Shown: one piece after another, positions 51,001 through 61,600 of the stretch
How positions within the stretch are numbered: the first letter of the stretch is position 1
Layout of the letters: each line of letters starts with the position of its first letter
The notes under the pieces: generated by a model
What the model was told of the DNA's origin: nothing
The model's database searches: none
The model's input: the letters and a program-made list of their open reading frames with translations, nothing else
Source of the DNA: Schistosoma haematobium
Taxonomy: Eukaryota > Platyhelminthes > Trematoda > Strigeidida > Schistosomatidae
NCBI RefSeq assembly: GCF_000699445.3
Contig: NC_067198.1
Location: 3,849,301 to 3,913,300, forward strand
Direction of reading: 5' to 3'
DNA length: 64,000 nucleotides
Made by a program: the position numbers and the translations under genes

Positions 51001-54000
51001 AATTCTGAAAAATCAGTTTCACCCTATTTGAAACTGAAATATTAACCTAGTATTCACATTTAAAACTTGATGGAGTCAATCACTATAACTCTCATTTTGA
51101 ACCTTGTTGGGAACATGAACACTATAATGCATAAATATTCAATCGAGAATTTTAAATAATTATTATGTAAAATATTATTTATGGCTTAAAAGCATCTAAA
51201 TCAATCTGTTGAGTTTCACTTGCTAAACGTTTAACCATCGTTTCAAAGTTCAGATAAAATCTCATTAATAACAAAAATTTTCAAAGATTATTTGTTAAAA
51301 TTCTATCAGTGTCCGAATTATTTAGACACTAACACCGTTGGATGCCGGCTCAGTGGTGTAGAGGTTAAGCGTTTGCGTGCGAGATCCGAGGTGTTGGATT
51401 CGAGTCCCGAGTATGGGATCGTGGATGCGAATTGCTGAGGAGTCCCATATTATGACGAAATCGTTGACTCGAAGTTACCCCTGTTGGCCTCCAATGGACA
51501 GATTTATCGAAAACAAATGACCCGACTGTTCGTTGCGTCTGCAAGCTGCTAAAAACCATCGGAAATGTAAACCACAGCCTTTTGGACCCTGGGAGAGACT
51601 TCACTCAGATTTCGCTGATGCAGTCCCAGGTGTTGTTTACGAAATCGAAAAGACAAAAAGTGAATATCTGGTGCTTTAACTGGGTTGGTGGACATGGAGG
51701 ATCCATCTAGGGGAGTTGGAAAACACTGATTCCAAACCAATGGTCCACATGGGCTTCAGGATCCTGAGGGAACAATTGATGTATGAAACTATTGTTGGTC
51801 ACTGGTTACCATGTGACTGCATCTCCTTACGTTGCTCCACTGTTTTGTGGACTGGACCTTTAAATCAGAGGCTCCGGGTGTGACCTCCTTAGAAAACTAC
51901 CTATTTCGGTTTGGGCACCTGGACAGTATCACAGCTCAACCACACATCAAATGACTTGTGTGGCGCATACGTATTCGGTGCCTCTGTGTGCCAATATTTA
52001 TGCGTTTAAATAAATAAATAAATAAATAATGTTGCTAGTTATTGTGGATGCATCTAGGCAATGGCCAGAAGTATATAGTATGCCTACCTGTACAGCCCCA
52101 GAAACAACCATCAAGTTGTCTACTTTGTTTAGTTGTTTCAGAATTCCAGAGACCTTAGTGACAAACAATGGTTCACAATTCATTTCGAACTCATCCAAGT
52201 ACTTCTGTGGTATTGATGGAACGACACATCTACGCTCTCCATCCTACTATCCCTAATCGAGTGGACGGGCAGAACGCTTTGTCGAGATGCGAAAGTTTTC
52301 ATTACTTTCAATTTTAGCGTTTCGTATAAGTCCATTAATCCTATGCCGTTTGCTGATGTTTCTGTTTCAAGTTTTATGTCTTTTCCTTTGACGTTGCGAT
52401 GGTTAATGTGTAAATCTTGACTTAGTCTACAGTTAAAGTCGTTTAGTATTATTATAAAGTGTCTATTTACTCTTACTTTTTTAATCGCTTGTTGAAGTTT
52501 TTGGTAGAATTGTTTCTTTCTGATATCTTCATTAGAAGACTCAGTTGGTGCATAACATCCTATGAGACTGATGGTTCGATTTAAGTTCTTACAGTGTACT
52601 TTAATAGTAGCTATTCTACCACAATATCCATACCGAATAATCTTATGTAGTCTCCAGCCATAGTTGCTCTGACTGACGACACGTCGTACCTACACAAGAT
52701 AACAATCGAAGACCACTACAACCATCTGCTATTGTGCTTGAATGATTAGACAGCTCGGCTGGCGACAACCAGTGGATTCGCAGAAGACAATCCACTATCT
52801 CGTAACTGGGAGACTCCGGAAGAATGGTTTTCTGTACCTGAGTTCATTCAGCCTTTAGGGTCAAAACTTCACACTCGATTTTACCTCCTCACTTTGTATA
52901 ACTATAGAAAGCGGGTAATATATATAGACATGGAGGTTCAGATGCAGACGTAAAGGCGAGGATTGGCAAAGCAAGGGCCGCATTCCTACAATTGAAGAAC
53001 ATATGGAACTCAAAACAACTTTCAACCAATATCAAAGTGAGAATCTTCAATACGAACGTCAAGGCAATTCTACTGTATGGAGTTGAAACTTGGAGAACTA
53101 CAACAACCACAATCAAGAAAGTACAAGTATTTATAAATAGCTGTCTACGCAAGATACTCAACATCCATTGGCCGGATACCATCAGCAATAGCCTTGTGTG
53201 GGAGAGAACAAACCAACTTCCAGCTGAAGAGGAAATTAGGAAAAGACGATGGAAATGGATAGGACATACATTACGCAAATCGTCAAACTGCATCACGAGG
53301 CAAGCTCTAACTTGGAATCCTGAAGGGAAGCGGAAAAGAGGAAGGCCAAAGAACACGTTACGTCGGATAATAGAAGCAGATATGAAAAGGATGAATTACA
53401 ACTGGAAGGAGCTGGAAAGGATTGCCCAGGACAGGGTTGGATGGAGAATGCTGGTGAGCGACCTATGCTCCTTCACGAGGAGTAACAGGTGTAAGTAAGT
53501 AAGTAATATAAGTGAATCAGATGGAAGACCATAATAACTGATTTAGTGGTTTTTTTCACCCTAAACGCTGTAGTATTATTCAACCATCCATTCCGAATTT
53601 ATATAACATTATATCCTTATTTTGAATTACAATCTCCTAGGTGCTACAGGTATAGAAGATCGTTTACAAAATGGTGTACCAGAAACTATTGACGCGTTAC
53701 GTGAAGCTGGTATGCATGTATGGATGTTAACAGGTGATAAACAAGAGACTGCAGTGAATATTGCTCGTTCGGCTAATCTGATTACACCACAACATAGAGT
53801 AATGTATATTAATTCACGTTCAGAGGTATGAGTTTATTAACAACATGGTTGTTTACATTACATGGTTTTCATATTAGTGTTTAGACACAAATTAGTTGAA
53901 ATTAGACATTAACACCGTTGGATACAGGCTCAGTGCTCTGAAGGTTAAGCGTTCGCGTGCGAAATAGGAGGTACTAGGTTCGAGTCCTGAGTGCGGGATC

Positions 54001-57000
54001 TTGGGTGCGCACTGCTGAGGAGTCCCGTAATAGGACGAGACGACCGTCCTGTGCTTCCAGGTTTTCGATGGTGGTCTAGCTTCAATTGACTCATGATCTC
54101 AAACATTGAAATAAAAATCTATCTGAACTTTCATTTCATCTACATAATCCTAAAGTTAAATGTTATCCTAGTAAACTTCTAATCATAATAATATTTATAC
54201 TATTGAATTATATATATGAAATATGGAAATCCTTCCAATTCTCTATCCATACAACATCAATTAAACAAAATAACGACAGATTTTCAACTCAGAAGAGTTG
54301 TATGTAAAATGCTTAGTTGTTGATATTATTTGACAACAGGACGAACATTTCTAACATTGACTCATCGTGAATAATGAACGAAGATAATTAGTTTTTTTCC
54401 ATGTATTATTAGCTACTCCTAAGTTGAATAGACCACATTTTGCAGAATCGTCATTTAACTGATGAGATAAGGAGACCTTTAACATTGGTTAAAAACAAGG
54501 AGTACTCATGATATACAGATTTAGATCACTAAATTATTATAAATCTCCAGTAGATCTCAAGAACGTCATGTTAAGTAGTATTTATAGACACAATACTTCC
54601 TTTTCATTCTAATCGCTTGATACCGTGCCAAACATACACACACGAAAATTCATGTTTGTTGATCTACTTTAACAGAGCGATAATATTCAGAAAACTAAAG
54701 TGAAATGTAAAGTGGTGGTTGGAGATAGTTGACAAGAAATACTACTTGACCTAGTTTTCGTGTTATTTGCCACTCATCGGCAATGTGTACCTGCAATCTT
54801 GAGGGCGGATTTGATGCTCCCGGGTTTCTGACGATTTCCTCTAACCACCATCACTACCTTACATCTCAATGTAATTCACGTGATTTCAGATTACAACTTG
54901 ATCAATAAAATTTTATAAGCGCTGAGAAGGATTTCACATCCATTACATTGGTCAATACTTAGTGATCAAGAAGTTATAAAGAATTCCTCCTCAACTAATC
55001 ATATTAATAATGAAGGAAAATGTTAATTAGTTTGCCAGTTCGGGTTTGTTATATTTAGAGCTTATAATCTTGATATGCCGCGTATAACTTTAGCACTCGA
55101 ACTCTAGAACCCTCTCAAGTCGCAAATGAGAAGACAGAAGACAAGTAAAAGGAATGTTTTCCCAACCAATGTCAATTATGATACAAAACTGTTAGGTATT
55201 TATAGTTTCTAGTAAAAATGAAATCATCATTATAGTTATCCAATTCACATACAGGGGGTTTTTAGCATTATCCAATAGGGAAGGTACATGTAGTGAGTCT
55301 GGAATATTCGTCCAAAAGATGATTGGACGGAATATCATCGGCTCTTTCTCAGGTTCTTAGAGCTTCCTCGGGTTTACCTGTGGACCGCCCTCACATGATT
55401 ATATGATGAAAAGACGAAGATGATCAGAATTATGCAATATATATCAAAGCAATATATTTAGAATAATCTGATCACACATATACTTGTATATGTTATGAAA
55501 AAATAAAAGATCAACTAGACGAATGAAAGGTTAAGGAGATTTTGATGGAATTTTGTTCTCTGAGCTGGATGGTTCGGTCGTGTATTTGCGGATCCTGTGG
55601 TGTGCATCCGTTATCATTAGGTGTACCATTTTTCTTCCACTTTGTTCAGCTATCCTCCATCCTTATGGGCAGTTGATTGGAGATCTATATCTTACACATA
55701 TTGGTAGAGCATGCTGGCGAAGACACTCGTGGAGAAAATACAGTTGTTCTTGAGTGGAAGCCTGCCTTTTGGCGAAATTCTCCCCCTTTTTCAAACAACG
55801 AGAAGCGTATTACGTTCATATGATTTTGTGATGTTGGAAAAGATTTCTAGCTCAGGTGGATGATTTTGACGGAGTTTTGTTCTCTGAGCTGGATCTTTCG
55901 GTCAAAGAAATAAAGATATGAGGGAAAATAATATGATAAAACAATGGAAAACACACCATGCTCTATAATAAATCAATATTAACAAGGTTGAACAAGCTTT
56001 TTGAATACACAAATAGGGTTTGAATTTTCGTACGACATATACACCCTAGACAATGTTTTTTGTCGAAAAACTACCAATTCTGAATTAAGATCAATTTTAT
56101 CGTCTACTTTACTTATGTGTTTCTCAATAGAGGAAAATGGATGTTTATCATCTACTCTCATTGAATCACTTGCTCTTATTTGGTTCTTTAACAATTTTGG
56201 TACATGTTCAAAGACCCCTTTCTTGTAAATCTCGACTACTCTTCCCTAATTATGTTTAGACACAGACATGTAAATGTGATGCAATTAATTACATGTAATT
56301 TAGGTGTTTGGTAAAGCATAAACCTTGTTTATTCAATGATAATGATTTTTACTACATAGTACGTTTTACCAATAACTGGTTTGAGCCTTTGTTTCAACAC
56401 AAGGCTATTTGACTTACATCTAAATGGTAGGGTGATGTAGGTAGGCTAAATCGGTGCTAAAAGTATAGGTCTCACCTTATGTGGCCTATCAATCGATTTA
56501 TGCCTGTTAGGGTATAATCACTGTGCATTAAAGTTTTGTTTAATATCCGCATTCTCAATAATGTCATATGGTTAATCCTATTCAGTAAGCACTTTACCAA
56601 GCTTTTTTTGTACTGAACTGTACAACAACTATTAAAACTAAGATACTAATCTGTCCAAGTTGGCTTTCTAAAAACGAGTTATTTTTGTTTGAACCATCTT
56701 CTTTTCTACTTTTAACTGCATCTAGGATAGGAATCTGGTTATTCTTCTATTCACATGATAGACTGATTTGGTTTTGCTGTGTTAAATTTATTCAACAAAC
56801 AATTTGCATCTTCCGTCTTATTTTAGATAACTAAATTATCATCCTTATATCTCTTATAAAGGCATATTATTTTACAATAGGACTGACCATTACAACTCCA
56901 TCAATCTATTGAACATCTTTGCTTTCAAATGTGATTTCTACTTTGTCAGTGCATTTATAAATATTCTTAATAAGTATATATGTGATAAGATTGTTTGAAA

Positions 57001-58600
57001 CGTATTGTGCTAATATGTTACATAGTTCTGATAATCTTTGTCTTCTTATTATACTACCCAGATTTATCAAAGGGACTAATTGTTTTGGTATGTGTTTACA
57101 TTATTCTGTTATCGTTGTTAAGGCTAGTATATATTGTCATTTGTGCGTCCTGTGAGGATTGCCTTGATATTGTTCTTTGTCATAAGACTTTATAAAGTTG
57201 AATTTTTACAAGTAACGTAATCCTAAGCGTGCCTTTCTTTTGAAATACTGAGCAAAACGATCGTAAATCTCATCATCCAGCTACATTTAAAACGACCCTG
57301 GAGCATTGATTGAAGTTGAAACAGTGTACTACTAGATCCCAACCCACTGATTTGATAACTAATAAATCCCCACATGACCTGAGGATCGTACTTTCGGCCT
57401 CCGAAAGGGTCCGGGTTGTGCATCCCTGAGTAATCTCATACTTGAAAGAAACACCTGTTCAGTGGCTCATAACTTTCAGCGGTACGCTAATTGAGATTAT
57501 GAAACCATAAACAGCACCTACAATTTATAAGAATTTTCACAAAATCACTTCACTGAAAATAGTTATTTTATTTATTCGGACACAGAAATATTGGTACAAG
57601 GAGGCACCAAATATATATGCACCACACAAATCATTCGATTTATATGACGGCTGGAATACTGCCTAGGTACCCAAAGCACAGCAGCTGGTTTTCGTAGCCT
57701 TTGACCTAGAGGTATAATCTGCAAGCTGGGGAAATGACGTTAGGAGTTGCAGTCTCATGGTAGCCGGTGACTAATAATAGGTTCACATGCCATTTCCCCC
57801 CCATGATCCTGGAGCCCATGCCCACCATTTGTTTTGCAATAAGCGTTTTCCAACTCCCCTAGATGGATCCTCCATGTCCACCAACCCAGTTAAAGCACCA
57901 GATATTCGCTTTTCGTCTTCTCTATTTCGTAAACAACACCCCAGTACCACCAGAAGGTAGGTGAGTAAGACTTCCGTGATAGTGGCTTTATACGCATGAC
58001 TATGTGAGAGCATTTGGAAAGGGAAAGCGGAATCTCCCTAACCTCGACCGTATCAGGGCATTTGGGGAGGAGGTGTGGAATTTTTGTTTCTCATTTCCAA
58101 AATTTTGATGTTTAAATAATATCACATTCGTCATAATGACTAATTTAATATTAATCAAGGTTTACAAACTATACACTTGTTCATATATCATTAGACATTA
58201 ACACCGTTGGATACTGACTCAGTGGTCCAGTAGGTTAAACGTTCGCGCGCGAGACTGAAGGCCCTTGGTTTGAATCCCGCTAGCGGGATCATAAATGTGC
58301 GCTACTGAAGTGTCCGACAACAGGAAGAAACATCCATCCAATGTTTCCAGGTTTTCAATGATGATCAGTTCATGATCTCAATAAAAAAAATCATATCTTA
58401 TTAGTTTAATTCACTATTTTAACTAGTCAATTTATTTCACGTAAAATTATGTGATCCCTTTCTTATTATTTTTTAGGCTCGTATAGAATATCTTTTAAAT
58501 TCATATTTATACAATATTATTAGTGGACAATTATGGGATTGTTCTAATGAATTAGATGATAAACTTGAAAAATTTACTAATCCACGTTATTCTAATTCTC

Positions 58601-58631
<31 letters not shown>

Positions 58632-61600
58632 CAATAACAAAAATCATCAAACTAATCATAAATCTAAAAGAAAATCTAATCTACATCGATCATTTTCACA
58701 TTCACCACATCGTAGTCGTACTATACATCGTGTACGTATTATACCTACACAAAAACCATCTTCATTACCACGTGATATTACTTATTTTCATGAATATAAT
58801 AATACTACTAATAATAATAATAAAAAAACAAAACAAAAAAATTTTTTTAATTTTTCAAAATTTCTTAAATATTATCGTTTGTTGACAAGACAACAACATC
58901 ATCCTAAACGTAAAGTAACTAATTATAAAAGGCATAGCAACAATAATCATAATATGGATAATTATATTCCATTAGCTTTAGTTATTGATGGTGAAAGTTT
59001 AAATTATGTATTAAATAATGAAAGAAATAAATCACAATTTATTAAATTATGTGATATGTGTACAAATATTATATGTTGTCGATCAACTCCTGGACAAAAA
59101 GTAATTTCATGGATTTATTTTGATGTTTGTTTTTATTTGTATTTTTCCATTGTTATTTAAGACTGTAATGAATCAGTTTCTTGTTGGAATACAGTGGTCT
59201 TGAGTGTTGTTAGAGGTATAAGGGTGGTTATCACTTCCCGATTGCCCACACCGTGGAAGGTTTTTTATGGAGGGACATGAAAAGGAAATTGGATTAGAGG
59301 TGGTCTTAATGACCTGAGAGCGTGACCGAAGTGCAAAAGGGACAACTGCTTGAGGTCGGTCACACACGACCTTTTTATGAGTAATTTTTGTGTTATCCGT
59401 GGGATAAGGCGAAGTGTGCATTTTTAGGGTCGATCTTTTCTAACCCCACCCCTTCTTGTGGTAATGCAGCACCGCTGTCATGCTGGTTATCTGAAGGAAA
59501 TACCTTACTGTTGTCACACCTTTGTACAGTGAGCAGTACAACTTCGCTTTCAGACCTTGGGTTTGCTGCTTTTAGTCTTACCGTTCTTCAACCGACCCGT
59601 GTGGTATGGCAGGACCTTGAGGAACGATTGTTGTAGCCAGTATAGCTTGGTTGTTTCATCACGATAGGCAAGCCTGACCACCACGTCAAGGTAGCAACAA
59701 CGGCTCAGAATCGATTGCAGTGGCGTAGGTGTATACACTCGCTGTCTTCCCTTAAACTAAGAGATTGAAATCACTTCATATCTTTCTTTCTACGAATTAA
59801 CTCTTTCTTCCTGTACTATACCCTTATATGCAATCTTTCTTTTATATATTACCACGATTACTGAATTAACTACTTTTATGAATCCGGTGTTCATCTTGTT
59901 GTGTTAATGAGGTATGGCAACTTGGACCGATGCATATATGTGTTTGATCCTACGTTGTAGCTGACTGACTCTCTTGTTGGTATATGTGCATTCTGTGTGG
60001 ATTGTCTCAGTTTAGCCTTAAGTCACAAGTTTTTTTTTAAAGTAAAGATGGATAGTGACTAGCAGTTTAATCCAGGATGCGAGATAATTGGTCATATTTT
60101 GGGACTTGTCAGCTGGATGGATGTACCTGCATCTCAGAGTTGATGTTCTTTCTGGGACTCGAAACAAGTACTGTTCGTTTCAAATACTATCACGTTATCC
60201 ATTTAACTACTGAGTCCTGATTTTGTTTCTTTAATTGGTTCGAAAGTAATTATCACCATGATTTAAACTTTTTAAAGTAGTTAATAATTGTTTGCTTTCT
60301 TTACATTGCTAAAGTTGTATGGATTTGATTTTTGTTGTTGTTGGTTGGATATACTTGGAAAGTTTTAAAGTAAGAAAAACTCATCTTTTTACCATGGTGT
60401 GTAAGTATAATATCAATAAACTTGCTCTTTATGAAGTGTGATCTTTCGAAAGTAAAAGATATCTGATCATATAGTGCGATCACTGAATAAGTCATGCTAT
60501 AGTCATACAGTGGATCAACAAATAGATAACGGCAATCGTCTATGATAATTATCCATAGACAACAGTTTATTCTTGTCAAGTAACAACTTTTAGAGTGAGT
60601 GTTACATCCGCTTGGATTATCATTTATACTTAAAAACGAGAAATCATTGCAATTCCTATGATGCGAAGTAAAAACACTAAGACTGATACAAGTAACGATT
60701 CATTAACTCCGAAACATAACAACGACCATGATCGAAAATACATTTATTTATTCATTGATTGTACACTCATTTTGATTGTTAATTAGAACAAAATCATATT
60801 TATGAAAACTACTTAGAGTTATAACACTTGAACTGATGATGTGACGTGTAGTGAAATAGTTGAGCGCTTCGACCATTCCAGTTATCTCAGGAGTCTTATC
60901 AGGCCCTTTGGGTTTTATGAAGAAATCTACCGTCTGTTTCGACGCACGACAATGGGGGATGTAGGGGTAAGTTGTACGAATTAATAAGTAGTGTGTAGGT
61001 CATGTTCGGTATGACTCATCAATTAAGTACACATTGGTATTTAAGTAAGGTGTTTTCTTGTCGAAAAAAATTGATATTGTTTAATTCCTTCTAAATGAAA
61101 TGACTAAAACAGAACGTAAACGAGGGAAATTGATCTTTAGAGATCAAGCGCTTTATTCACCAAGCTACTTCTCTATTCCCTCGGATATTAGTGTTCTTAT
61201 GTATCTATGCATATTGACTATTTATTTGTTTTAAAATGTCATTAATACATACCATAATACTTTAAAGATTGTTAATGATTCAGAAGAAATATCCCTATAT
61301 CTGATCATAGACATTTTGTACTCTGTATCACTTAATAAATAAATAAATAGTAGTTGACACTTATTAAAAGTTGCAAATAATAACGTGATCAAATTGAACT
61401 AGTAAGATGCGAAATTCACTTGGTATTGTTTACTTGAATCTTCTCATTGATGTGTTAGGACTGTAACTAATCAGTTTCTTGTTAGTATATGAACATACTG
61501 TGCGTATTGCCTCGATATTGCCTTAATTTACAAGTATTCTAAGCAAAGATAGATATTGGCTAGCAATGGAATCCAGGACACGCGTTTCGTCCTATTTGGA

